Below are positions 44,520 to 58,700 of a DNA stretch of 64,000 nucleotides, in pieces; the stretch's first letter is position 1, and every line of letters starts with the position of its first letter. Origin of the DNA: Ciona savignyi (taxonomy: Eukaryota; Chordata; Ascidiacea; Phlebobranchia; Cionidae); the NCBI GenBank assembly GCA_000149265.1, contig CH002812.1:37226-101225 (forward strand). The letters run 5' to 3'. Made by a program: the position numbers and the translations under genes. Below the pieces are notes generated by a model. That model had not been told where the DNA came from and searched no databases. It saw only the letters and a program-made list of their open reading frames with translations.

Positions 44520-45415
44520 GTTTTGTTTTTTTGTTTTGTTTGGTAATAGGTAAGTAATGTAGTACATATAGATGGCCTAATTTATGTTATTTTAGAGTCA
44601 ATACTAAGTTAAGTACTATTGACACAAACTATAGAACCTTCAAAGCGGTACGTTTGGCGTTTAAATGTTGCTTTTTGCGTTCAATATACATTTTTGGTAT
44701 TACAGTCTCATGAAACGATTTTCTGTAGTAGGTAGGATAATCGTGTATTGTAATATTGCATTATCAATTTCATCACTGGTTGCTTTCTCCTTTTGCACAG
44801 CATCGTCATATTGCGCAATACTGGGCAATTTCCACATTTTTCCTTTCTCTCTTGATTGATTACGTGATCATTAACATGTTGACCTTTCTTCTGCTGTATG
44901 TGCTAAACATCAAGCCATTTTTCATTTTTGAGGCCGGTCAGTCCTGCGATATTTTGTTCAAATACAGTTCAATAATTTAACTAAAATAACAGTTCTTTTC
45001 GCTTTTTGTTTTGTACTTTCTACGGTGTGTTGTTGTTTTGCATTTTTTTATGTGGTGTAAATGGCTTAAATACTTTATTTTGTGTCATTACTAGTTATTT
45101 ATGACACAAACTGTAGAACCCCTTGCAACATAATTTTGTCCTTAAATATTATTTTTAACATTTTAAGGTGTTGGTAATACGTCATATAATACCATTTTCT
45201 GTAGCAAGTATGGTAATAATACATTATGGTTTTAATTACATCACTGGTCGCTTTCTCCTTTTAGCCAGTATAGTATTGCGCAACACCAGGCAACTTCCAC
45301 ATTCCTTCTTTATCTCTTGAATAATCACGTGGCCATTAACCGCTTTCTGACCTTTTACCTACATGTGCTATCGTTCTTCCATTTTGGAGCCGGTGGATTG
45401 ATTCCCCGATTTCGT
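44520..45415. repeat. Diverged direct duplication, two ~400-bp copies
   Basis: Copy 1 (~44520-44945) and copy 2 (~45000-45415) share, in order, GACACAAACTRTAGAACC, CATCACTGGTYGCTTTCTCC, ATTGCGCAA, GGCAAYTTCCACATT, TCTCTTGA, CACGTGGCCATTAA / TACGTGATCATTAA and a GAGGCCGGT/GAGCCGGT end. No gene was found in either copy. Confidence 0.8.
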
Positions 45416-46751
45416 TCATTTCAATATTTCGATCAATTAGGCGGCATAAATGAATTAAAATAATGGCAAATTGTTAATGTTGGAAGTATAATGACAATGG
45501 ATAATTAAAGAAAAAAACATACAAAACATTAAATATTAGTTAGTAATGTTTGTTTAACCGAACAAGTTTGCCATATGCCATAATCAAGCACTCGTACATA
45601 TTCTAACCTAATCTCTTCAACGATTTTCTCTTTTCTTCAGTTGTTTATAGGTGGCGTCATAACAAATCTTGTAATAGAGGTCATTTCTTTAGTATATTCT
45701 CCCTTTTAGCTGTACCAAATTTGGAAAAAGGGTATTCGGGTGCTTCATATATGGCGTGTTGAAATTTGTACAAAACGACAATGTATTCCGCTTACTTTAC
45801 TTTCTAACTCAAGTTTTATTGTTTGCTTTGCCCTTTGAAATTAGATCTAAACTTTAATGTGCAAACACAGATAAAGGCGTTCTTCCAAAGGAAGTCATGT
45901 TAAATTTAGAATCAAATAGTACAACCCTATACTATGGAGCGCTTTGAAGTATACTGGACAATGATATCAGGAAAAATAACTGCAAGACCGCCCAGTGGTA
46001 GACTGGCATTAATTGAGACGCCGGTGGATCTGTGAATAATTATTCTAATCGAAGCTCCGGTATGGCGCAATCGAAAAAAATGCAAACTTGCCTGAGGCAA
46101 TTTTGCTTTGCTTATAATTGACCGTCCAATGCGCCGCGGACTACAACAACCAAAGTTTCTGTAAATATTTCGCATTAGAAGTGTTTCGGGCCTTCCGTTG
46201 TTTAGGGTGGACAATAGTATGAGGCCTTGTACAATGGCTAGTACCGTTCTTTAAGGTCATGTGGTAATTGCGCTGCAACAACTATTTCCAAATTACCTGT
46301 ATTACGCACGCGGAAACAACTTAAAATTTGCTGTCATAATTAATAAGGATTGTAAAAGTAGAACTAGTGATTTGCCGACCATTGAATCTAGAACGAATTA
46401 TGAATCCGATATATTAGTCAGTATAAGAACAAGGTTAGCGATTACGTCTACCTTTGATTTGCGTCATATACGTATGTGAATAAGGGTGATTTTTAGGTCC
46501 ATGTTCCTACACATGGTTTCGTATTTTATGGTAAAATTGTTTTTGCCATTTGTCTTAAAAGTTTAGGCTATAATTAAAAGAGCGGTTCTTGTTTGGTAGT
46601 ACTATACCTCACTTAATCGAAAAAAATGCAACTAGTATGTCAGGAGTAAAATCGAGTACCGCACACCCAAACTAATGTATAGTTTTCCATTTCCAGTTTT
46701 GTGTTTGTTTAGCAATTACAATTAATAAACACTGACCGACCGAACTTGAAT

Positions 46752-49700
46752 ATGAACGGTAGCAGTTCTTCGCTGGATAATGGAACTACGTTCAAGAAAA
46801 ATCAAGTTGGCGACGTCACACCACCACCACCCTATGATGACGTACATGTCGAAATAGCAGGCGAAGGGTAATTTTGTTTAAACTTTTTATAAAAATATAG
46901 GTTCATAAAAGAAATATAACTGTGTGAAATATAAAGAAAATTAAAATTCTTAAGAAAAATTGGGTTTAATTTATAGAATTGTGGTTTACTTGTAAGCAAA
47001 AAGTCCTAACATTCGGATACCATAAATGCTAGGACTCTACATATCCGTATACTGATTTTCAGTCACATACGTCACTGAATTTGTCTCCATTGCCGTTCAA
47101 AACAATTTTTTAAGTTCGGTCTTCCCACTATTATTTATGATAAAACGTAACGAATTTGTCAATTGTTACTATTACTACTACCGCCCATTAGCTTTATACA
47201 TGTATTCGCGTCGCAGTGGTGTGAGTGTGTAAAACTACATAAATGTCAACATGCAATACAGTGCACGTGTAAAACTATATATACAGCAATAATACCATCT
47301 ACAATACACTGCAATAGCAACTGTAAACAAATTGTATGAAACAAGGTTATATGAAAGATTAAAAGAAGATGTTATAAGCTTTTAAGGCTATATACTGTAA
47401 AACAAACACGAGTACTCCCAAAATAACTTAATCTGTAGTCATTTGCGTATAAGTCGGTCTGCATAATCAAAACAGCAACGTCCTGACTTCGCCATTATGA
47501 AATTTTGCATTTTAGTAATTTATTTCAATTTACGGCCGCAAAATGAAATTGATTTTTGCCGTTGCACGTTTAGCCTGTAGGCCTACACAAAACAGTGACG
47601 TTTGAACACCCGCAGTTGAATAAACCAAACCTACAACATTTAATAACACGAGCTTTAATCGCCGGATGAACCCGGATCTATAACCGAGTTAGATAAACAT
47701 AAATAGTGTATGCATTATAAATAACCTACACAGAGACATAATGACATTTCGGTGTCGAGCAGTTAGTGACATAACCTCAGGGCAGCGGGGCACGTTTCCC
47801 CTTAAGTTTCTTAAAACTATTTTATTGCTGTTTTTTTAAACCTATGCTTTTTTTTATAACAAATAATTCTTCCATATAAATTGACATTTTATGGAACGTT
47901 TTATTGTTACGTTACGATATTGTTTGTTCGGTAATATATACTTGATTTTTTTCGGTAGAACGTAACGCACGCGACGATGGTATTGGGAATTAAAAATGTA
48001 GAATGAAAAGAAAAAAACTGCTGCCAAAAGTCGAAATAATCAGTCTGGTTAGCAACTATACGTTTATTAAAAGAATTACAAAACGTCATTGTTTATGCGT
48101 TCTGCGGTGGAAATTCGCAGTTTCCCATACGTCATCATTTTTCTCGTTATTTAAACATCGGTGCGTTTCTAAAACACACCTTCTGTTCGGAATTAGTCTC
48201 GGATGGATGCGAATCGCTTGCAAACAAAGGGATATTAATTGATATCGGTTTTAGAGGCGGTGTGACAATTTAAACCACTTTACAGAAATAAATCGTAAAT
48301 TACGGTGGGACAAAAGTGTCGAATAATCAGCAAAATACACGAGAAATAAAAAAATGTTGACTTGGTATTGATTACTGTGTGTGTTTTACCAAAATTTACA
48401 ACCTTGCATATTTGTAAAATACTGCGTGTAAACATTGGCACCTGTTAAGCGTCGCACGTCCATCAGAAAGCGGTCGATAAAAAATAAACCTATTTATCAA
48501 TATTTTATAGCACTGGGTACTTGCTACCTTAGTGCGGAAATGTATATAACGCTTTCTCATGACAACAGTAATAATTATTTCCAATTACTAGTTATTTTTT
48601 GTACCGTTGCTATTCACGGAAATAAGTATAAGCTATCAATTTACTTCATCTATTAGCGAAAATTAATAGCCAATTTTTTTGGAAGGTTTCAGCCCATTTT
48701 ATCTTTAGGCCAAACCAATTGAGCCTTCGTGGTACAGGTAGCCTATTTTTTGGCGTGAGACAGTTATACGAGCGAAATGAAATCGAATATATTTTATCAG
48801 ACAAATTACCAGTCAAATTCGTGCAGTGATATACTGGCGTAATACGCAAATTTTGTAACGTGATCTGCTAGTGCTTAGCATGCAATAAGTCACGTTGTGT
48901 ATGTAGTTAGGCAATTAGTGTAAATATAATGCGACAATTGTAGTTTTAACGTTCACCATTTGTATCACGTTTAACTCGTATAAGCCTGTGCGCGAATTTG
49001 CTCTTTATAAAAGAAATTTGATATCTCCTTTTGATTTGTGTCCACGCGTTTAAATTATCCAAACAATAGTTTGTTAACCATGACGAAACAGAAGGAAATT
49101 ATGATGCAACTTGTCTTATAAAAGTCCCCAGAGTGAAGTCGCGTATTTATAAACAACAAAGTGTTGCGCAATATCCCGGTCAAATTTCCCCGCTTTTTCT
49201 ATAACCCGCTGACCGCATGGAATTGCTTATGCAATCCGCTCTCAACAGCACTGTCATATAAATACATGAATTTAACTTGCATTAGTGTTAAACCATAGAG
49301 TATTCTATGGTTAAGCTAACAGATAATGTTTCGATAACAATATAAAAAATAGATTTAGTTAATTATCATAGAGTTTCATTAGGTTAGTAAGATAAGGAAT
49401 AACAGTTACCTCTTGTGTATTTGTTAAATTTATGAGATTACAAAATAAGAGCTTATTTTTAAAGTCAAGTAAAATATTAGTACCTAAGGAAACCTTGTAT
49501 ACATCTCTCTAATTTGGATATTTACAATTTGTTTAAAATAAAAATTTTCTTCTGAAGGAAATAATTTTGAAGCTTTATTTATTTTGTATTTTGTGTAATT
49601 AGCATACATATGGAACCTAATGATGAGCCTCAAGTGGGGGATCAATTGCTAGATACTAATATCCATTTGACCATTTATGATACTGGGTTGGTGATTGTGT

Positions 49701-52700
49701 GAACAGACTAATTTGTAGGACTACTAAATTATTTTTATTGTTTGTAAGAAATGTTTATTTGATATTTAGCCAGTTATTAACCATTACCAACACTTTTAAA
49801 CTTTGAATTTCCTGGCACATCCACCTAGTGTGTCGACGGTATATCGGCATTGCTATTTAAATTGTTTGGACACAAGAAGTTAATTATTAACCAGTTCTAC
49901 ATCTTTTACACTTGCAGAGAGAAAAACGGTAAAAAGTCTGCCAAAGAAAAGAAAGAACCTGAAAAAGCAGTCGGCTACTTACAATTGGTTTGTATTTGTT
50001 TGGAATTTTATATGATTGGTCTTGCTGCAATAAAAATATGCTTAAAATTATTTTAATGAGTAATGGCACTGGTTTATATGACTGGTATACAAACTAAAAC
50101 ATTTTTTTCTGACAATTCTCTATTGGAATTTTGCCAATTTAACTGTACCAGTAACTGTATCGTTCTATTTACAGTATCGGTATGCTGACAAGGTGGATTA
50201 CCTCTTTATTCTTCTGGGGACGATTGCGGCCACAATACATGGCGTGGCCATGCCCGTCATGTTTATCTTTTTCGGTGAGCTGACCACAACATTCGTCGAT
50301 TTTGGAAAATATGGCCCATGCAATTTCAACTACACTGTTTGTGTCCAAGCTGGAATTGAGCCAAATACAACCACAGAGGCGTAAGAATATTTTAAAAAAT
50401 TTTTAGACCTAAATATGGTATGTGCTCAATAAGGTTTCGTTAGCTACAATGTACTGGACCTTTGGGACCATTGTACCCTAGATGTTTCACTGTTTAATAA
50501 CATATGTGTTTTATACCTATACATAATGTTTGCTAATTCAGCTTTTCATATCATAGCTACAATGATTTTAAAATCTATTTGTGTATTCCTGCAAATTTTT
50601 TATGGTAAACAAAACAAATTTTTGATTGTAAACAATGATGTATTACCGGTACTGATTTTACCAAGTCATGGGTCTGATTAACTATATGTATTAAGTCATG
50701 TAGCAATATGCTGTAACATAAACACCAACAATTCTATGCAGTTGTTCGCTTCATGTCATTATATTTTTTTGTTAGAAAATGATCTCTTAGATCGTTTTTT
50801 AGAGCAGACGTTTTTTTTACCAGTATTTTAAAGTGAGGACTGTCATTTGTCAAAAAGTTGCCACAAAACATTGCCATAAAGCATTGCCACAACCACAATG
50901 TTTTCGTAAGCTGCATAACAGTACCGGTACCACCATGTTAGAATGTTTTTTTACATTATGGCTTGCTTTATTGTAATCAGGAAATCACCCGAAAGACAAA
51001 GCTAATATTACGAAAAATATAATAATTAGTACTTGATATTTTCACACTGCAGTTAGTGTATAAGCCAACTTTTTTCTTAATCTGATTACCCTACAATAAC
51101 ATATGCATGATCTTAACTGTACTCTTACACATTTTACTGCACACTAGGCTTTACTTATTTAATGTGGTTTAATTTATGTCCGGCCAATAAGTTTTAATTT
51201 ATTTGTGATATGTGTTAACTCTTTCCCTCCCAACTCGCCATATATGGCGAGTTGGTGGGAAAACATGGTATCCCGTCTGTCCATAAATGGATACATATCT
51301 AAAAAACGATTTCTCCGCAATGCGTAATGGTAGAGACCTCAGCTATGGCTCATTCGATCAAGGAAACCCTATATTTTATTCTCTGTGATTATCGTGGAGA
51401 AATATTAAAAATGCGAGGAGTGATAGCCTTTCTTTTTCAAGGCTTCGCCTCTTATTTCTGTCGATTTTACACGAATTTACACGTGACTAACTCAGCCAAT
51501 AGGAGTCGTGTTAACTTGCAGAGAAGCTCTTTTTGTCAAGCAAGTCTTTCTTTACATTCTCTGTGAATTTCGTGCCGTTGAGATAAAAAGGAGAGCGTTG
51601 GTGACGTTTTCGCAGCAGGCGGTTATGCTTCGTGTTCACCAAAGCATGAATCCAGCTGGGCCTGCTGAGCGCACGATAAAGAAAAAGGCGGCGAGACTAG
51701 CTAGTTCGGTGTGCCCTGCTTTGAAGAATATTGGATATAGTATTTGCGTTTGTTTGGTTTTGTATGCCCTTTTTACAATTCCTTCACTGTTCTTATTTAT
51801 ACTTTTTACTATTTTAGTTCTACAAAACTAAAAACTTCAATGCGTTTTGGTTCAAGTTTTCATAATATAGTCAGAAAAAAGGGAAATTTCAATTACAAAT
51901 AGTAAAAAAAACTACCTGAAGATAGAAATACAGTTCGAATTTTCCTGAGTACAAAAACTATTAGACAATCTACATTCCAATTTTCATCTCATTTGGGCAT
52001 TCCAATAATAAGTGAGTATTTCGTTTGTCAGTGCATCTCAACTTTTTCAAAGTCGAGCAGAATTTTCTTTGCATAAAAAGTGGTGTTCACTAAAGTTTAC
52101 ATAATATATTCTTTATTAGAGGTAGATTTTAGATGTGCAGCTTGTTTAAAAGAGGGATAAATTATCTTTCCAACCATACTAAATATTAAATCATAGCATA
52201 AACTTTAGAAAAACTGTGCTAATTTGAAAATGACTAAAAATTGTAAAAAACACTGCGGGACAGCATGTTTGAATTAATGCATTTGGCCGGGAGTGAAAGA
52301 GTTAACAAATATTTTTACAGCCTGCTGCGCTGTTTTTTACAAGTGGTTTTATGGCTTTATCAGGGGGCATACCGCTACCGGTATATAATATAACTATTCA
52401 TTGCGGACTTATTCAGTGGCATTATCTTGCCATATGGACGATGCGCACCAAAAATACTGATTCCTGACAAACGTCTTTTATTTACAGAGAATTTGCTGCG
52501 AAGTTAGCGCCAGCACTGGATCTAAATGCCTCAATATCAAGATATGCAATTTATTTCTCAGCCATTGCAGTTGTGGTGTGGGTGTCTGGCTGGTGGCAGG
52601 TAAAATCTAAACTACTCATTTTTACCGTTACTCTTACTTTTGTTAAACAATTCCTAAATTTTACTAGGAATGTTAATAAGAGCAGTACAATTTCTATTAT

Positions 52701-55700
52701 TTACTATCTACCCAATAACAATATTTTTACGCTGTTATGCTCTTAAAATAAGTTTTAGTATTTATCTTGTAAAGACTTTAACTACCAGAACTTACTGTAA
52801 AAGTAAAGTATAACCGATTTGTATAACTGAAGTTAAGGGTCCTTGGTATGTAATGGCTTTTAAAAATAAAAATTTCTAAAACCAGGCTTGCCAAACTTTT
52901 TTGAAAAAAAGATTGCAAACACTTTCAAATAATTAAAATTGTTTGTGACCCTTGTTCATGTTTAAAACTAAACAAGTACAATAGATGTAGTAGTTTGTGT
53001 AATGTTGAAGTACTTTTTGTCACTACCGTTTTTAGTATATCTCCTTTTAATTTTAAATTGCTCATTTTGCCTCTCCAATTATTAACGGTGTATACATTGA
53101 AAGTTTCTAACACATCACACATGTACAAATACTAAGTTTTCTATTGTTAGATCACATTTTGGATGTTGCAAGCAGTCCGGCAGGTCCGTAAGATAAGAAT
53201 CCTTTTCTTCAAGAGCATTTTGAGGCAGGACATTTCCTTCTTCGATCTTAACTCCGCCGGGGAACTCAATACGCGCTTAGCTGAGTAAGTTATATTCAGT
53301 ACTTTCTAGACCACAAACCACTGTGTTTTTCAGTACTAGAGACCACTCTGTATGGAGTACAATATAGACTTTATACATTGCAATACTCAACATTATTTTA
53401 TGTACAATAAATATCTATGCTTGATTGCAAATGGGAACGCCCTCATGGTGATATAACCCTGTTGTTACCACATCCATTACTCTTCATCAGTAAAAACCAC
53501 CAACTAGCAGCTTTAATTACACCCGAGCAACCCAAAGGGATTGTTGAAAGCCAAGTGGTGTTAAAGCTTAGCACTTGCATTCAAGCTTGTGTTTATAGGT
53601 TCGAGTTGCTCCTAAATTTTCACTCAATAGTCAATACTGGCCAATAATACAGTATTGAATGGGATGGAGAACAACACAGAAATAACATTTTTAAATAGAG
53701 ATTTCAACAGCAATAATATTAACTAATTGTTACGGCAGGTCTTAATTTTTTGACAAAGCGAGTTTTAAATAACTTTTAGGTACATGTAATCTATCTTTAC
53801 CTATTTTTCCCAACACTTTCAATTGTGGTATCTTAAAGTTGAAAGAACAAAGGGACCTTAGATTGATAATATCATATATATATAAATTAAGACCTTGGGG
53901 TTTTCTTATTTCAAAGAAAAAAGCATAAATAACACACTTTAAAAAATGTTAAAAATCTAGTGATCTAAACAAAAGCAGTTCTATTTGACCTAAAGTTTTT
54001 TTCAGTAATCAGGATTTTTTATCTTTTCACCCAATTTATTCTGTTTCTGCACAGCGACATCACCAAAATCCAAGATGGAATAAGCGACAAGGTGTCCATG
54101 GGGATAATGAACGTAACACGGGCGATCGGCTCTATAATCATCGGCTTTGTATATTCTGCCAAGCTGTCTGCTGTCATCCTGGCTGTATCTCCTTTGCTGG
54201 TAGCATCTGCTGGCATTCTTTTCAAGGTAAGATGTTGAAAAATTCTTTTTAAGGTGAGTGAAAATGTTGAAAAAAGACAGTTGCATAAGTATTCTGCGCC
54301 TCAGGTGCACCCAGCCTATTTTATACAAAAGCTGACTTGAACCCCATATACAAATCACACTTACCACATACAAAAATATCAATACCGAATTTAAAAATAA
54401 ATTGTGCTTCATATAATTTAAAAAATACGTGTGTGAGTAATTTTTCACCATAAATTCTGATAAAAAAAGATAATTAGCTGGTTATTTCGTTATTAACACA
54501 GAACCTCTATGTTTCACACCAAATTCTGGTGGAACTTAATTTGAATGGAATGATACTGTACTCTGGTTTATTTATAACATCATTTTTCTATAAAGTGTTG
54601 ACATTACAATCGTCTGTTGTTATTTAGATTTACAATTTTATTGTTGCATTTATTGTCCGTAAGAATGCAATTAGGTTATTACATGCTATATTTAACACTT
54701 CATTGTATTAATTTATTAATTCTGCAATTAATCTAAGCAAGTGCATGCAGTCATAAATACTATATTTGTACATATATAGTGCTATTAGCAAGGACCAACC
54801 TTTTTTTGTAGGTGTTTGTTACAATTTGGCAGGTGTTGCTCTAAATGGGACTGCACATATGCTGCCATTCTTGCAGAACAGTTGTTCACATATTTTCGCT
54901 TTACAGGTAACGTCTTTATTCACAAAAAAAGAGCTGGATGCTTATGCAAAGGCTGGAGCGGTTGCAGAAGAAGTTCTTTCTTCGATACGAACCGTTGTTG
55001 CGTTTGATGGACAGGCAAAAGAAAGTGAAAGGTGTGAAATAAGCTTGTGTTTCATGGTTTATGGTATCCATTGTGTATTTTTACAACAAAATCTGGTTCC
55101 TTCCAAATCAATGTTCGAAATGTAAAGAAAGAAAATGAAACCTACATTTTGGTAGATTATTTTGATTTGCGATATTATACATCTGAGTTGGAATCCTGGG
55201 CTTTTGCTAGTAAAATCTTGGCATAAAAATTAATTGCCTGATTAAGTTGAATCCTGGAAAATGGATTAAACACAAAGTTTAGATCCCAATGTGCATCAGT
55301 TTGTATGTTATAGATTAATTATTCGTGCAACAGCTTGGTAGACCTGTTGCATCATTAACTCGTTGTGGGGTCTCCATGTTGTTACGCACCACTAACTCTT
55401 GGGTATTTCTACTTTTGCTTGCACATCTCATTTCCATCTTTCTCCCATATATAGTTTTGCTGCTTTGCAGATGAATCTTGTCATGCTTGTTTTAAGCATG
55501 TTACCATACAAAGTCTGAATCCGATTTTTTTCTGAATGGTGTTTTCAACAGTCCTATTAATATACACACCTACTGCTTAAAAAGTGTTTGCCTTGCAACA
55601 GCATTCTACTGCATCTTGTAAAAAAGTATTTTGTCAAATTCCCACAAACAAAAGTTTTCGATTTCATTAAACTTAATGGCATTGTTTCTACTGAACTATT

Positions 55701-58700
55701 ACATTGCTATTTTCAATTAAAAGGTGAAATATTCCTGTACATGTCCACATTTGAACATAAATATCTTGCATTGTTATGAAACTAAATGAGTATCAACTAC
55801 TACAAATTGACCATGATGTTAACCCAGCTGTTCTCATTATACAGATACAATAAGAATCTAAATGAAGCACGAACTGTTGGGATAAAAAAAGGCTTCATTG
55901 GTGGGTTGTCTATTGGAGCTCTGTTCTTCATCATGTTCTCAACATACGGCCTCGCATTTTGGTATGGATCCACTCTGATCAGAACTGGAGAAATCTCAGT
56001 GGGCAACATGCTCACTGCCTTCTTCGGCGTGCTTATCGGGGCCTTTTCGCTCGGCCAGGTAAGCAAGAATCAGTGTTTAAGTTTATTTAATAATTCTTAA
56101 GAACAGTAGTAAACCTAAATGACCTCTGTTTTTCTGTTCATGCAATATGCATCAGGATTAATATAAATAAACCAGAATATTTCTGTTGTCATTAAAAAAA
56201 TAAAGATGCTATTATTATGTGATGCATATAATGTTTAATTTGCTGTAATCATACCTTGGTTAATAATCCTATTCCATTGCTCCATAGTTATTAAGGTCCG
56301 CTAATCTTTATTTTTTGATAAAAATCATTAAAAGCCGGGATGTTTTTTCAAAAGTAAGTTATAAATGGATGTAATGTGTGACATTGTAAAGTAAGGCAAA
56401 CTGAAAAAGGATGTTAAGGTTAGGGTTGGTTAGTGTGCATAAGATTTGGATTTGAAATAGAGTTAGAAATAGTATTCATAGTTTTAGCATGCGTTTTCCC
56501 TTTTATTGTTGATTATTTTTTAACGTCCCTTGCGTTTTCCAATTCACAAGGATAAACCTGAATATCCCATCCTACAACGTATCCACACAGGGGATGAGCA
56601 ATGTGGAATACTTCTCTGGCGCCCAAGCGGCTGCTTTCAAAGTGTTTGAGATAATTGACCGAACTCCAGAGATCGACAGCATGTCCGATGCCGGTCACAA
56701 ACCTGACCAGGTCAAAGGTCAAATAGAGTTCAAGAATGTTGACTTCACATATCCGTCCCGTAAGGACGTTCAGGTAAGAATAGATTCCTCATTCCATCAA
56801 ATCTTAGTTTTTTTTCTAATTTTGCCCAACTTGTTTTATAAAATATTGTTATCACCTAGTTTTGCAATGTATATCACTTAGTTTTGCATAGTACATTGCG
56901 TAGTATTACAATGTATGTTACGTAGTATTACAATGTATGTCACCTAGTTTTCAACTATGTATATTACCTAGCAATAGAACACCATGTTTACTTCCTCCAT
57001 ATTTTTCATAAAATAGTTGGATTATAGAGCAAATTTTAAAGTATCTTTTTACTTCCTTTAGATTTTGCATGGAGTTTCGTTTGTGGCTGAAAGTGGAAAG
57101 TCGGTGGCACTTTGTGGGCAGAGTGGATGTGGGAAAAGCACGTGCGTCCAACTTATCCAACGATTTTACGATCCACAGGTAATCACTTCTGTGGATATCT
57201 TTCTTAATTGATCCTTAATGCTAAAAAATGTTAATTTATTTCACTAAAACCCGAGGACACGCTTTAATTTAGAATTAAACACTTTAAAAATTAAAAAAAC
57301 ACACGATTAAACACAACGGGTAAACTAAAGTATATAAGCAGACCATGAACAAAGGGTAAACCAAACTACATTTGGACAGACCGACCATCTTTGGGCAGAC
57401 AGTGTAACACCGAACTCATAAATTTGTTGTTCCCCAGGACGGAGTGGTTGAGTTAGATGGAATTGACATCCGTACCTTGAATGTGCGTTGGTTGCGTGAG
57501 CACATCGGAGTCGTCTCACAGGAACCCATATTATTCGACACCACCATCGCTGAGAACATCCGCTACGGCCGAGATGATGTCACAGATGATGAGATAAAGG
57601 AAGCGACGAAACAATCAAACGCTTATGACTTCATAATGAGGCTTCCAAATGTAAGAGTTTGTGTAACACGTTATCTTGTATGTATTATTGATATGTTGTT
57701 GGGGTATTTTTTGGCATCACTAAAAGGTAGGAAGGAGGGAAACCGCTCAATAATGCTTTGGAAACTAATTTTAACCATGTATCAAACGCTACTCTCAACC
57801 TCGAGAACTAACCCTAACTCTAGCCTTTCCCCAAATATATTGCCATGCCAAGAGCCCTTACGTGACAAAGTAGTTATTTCTTTTGTCCTTAAAGACGAAT
57901 TGGCATCACACCAGATTGTCCAATAAAAGCTTTATAACATTAGTAATGTGAGCTTCCTAAAAATTGCTCTTACAGACACACTTAAATGATTCTCATAAAA
58001 CACACTCGTATAAAGTTTAATCTGGATTCTTGTTGCTATCCCAAGCAACCCTGCTTTTACTATAGTGGATCCAAAAGATGAGTTCATACTGCAGAGTACC
58101 AGGGAAAGTGCCACAAAATCCTGCGGATTTGTGGTTCGAGTTGGTTGTACTCCCCAGGATAAAAGAAGTTGAAATTGATTATTAGCGGACTTAAAACTTG
58201 ATTATAAACCTGGAAATTCCTACTATTTTAACCATGGGGGAAGCAATGAGTGTTTTTGAACTTTTTATTATGATGGTAATTTTAAATAAATTTTTATTCC
58301 AGAAATTTGAGACGATGGTGGGTGAAGGTGGTGCTCAGATGAGTGGGGGACAGAAACAACGGATCGCCATCGCTCGTGCGATTGTGCGCGACCCGAAAAT
58401 CATGTTATTGGATGAAGCCACATCCGCGCTGGATACTGAGAGTGAAGCTGTTGTGCAGGCTGCGTTGGAAAAAGCTTCTCAAGGTAGAGAAACATAAGAA
58501 TTGATTATTTATTCTGGTCTTTAAAGTTGGTGTTTTTGCCATTATCGGACTTCTTACATGTTATTTATAAAACCAGTGCATTCCAGTGTGTTATGTAATC
58601 ATGATTCTAAAACTATGATTTTAATTACGAAATAAAAAACAAAATTTTTATTTGGGGGCTTTTGGAACTTAAATTTAAAAGTTTTCTACACAAAACATCT

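Larger units (their letters stand above)
35206..46751. other. Long gene-free interval between the GPCR and ABCB genes
   Basis: About 11.5 kb with SINE copies, a TA-flanked inverted-repeat element, a ~470-bp direct duplication and other short repeats. I found no exon I can support. It separates two divergent 5' ends, so it may hold regulatory DNA and the missing GPCR first exon. ATGs followed by donors exist (for example near 36945 on the minus strand), but the phase does not fit the next GPCR exon. Confidence 0.5.

Noticed and set aside
51508-51831. 107-codon open frame inside the piggyBac-like element
   Set aside because: It shows no transposase motif and no splice context; most likely chance.
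54002-54451. Minus-strand 149-codon open frame
   Set aside because: It overlaps the ABCB exon 54055-54226, which has clear family residues on the plus strand.
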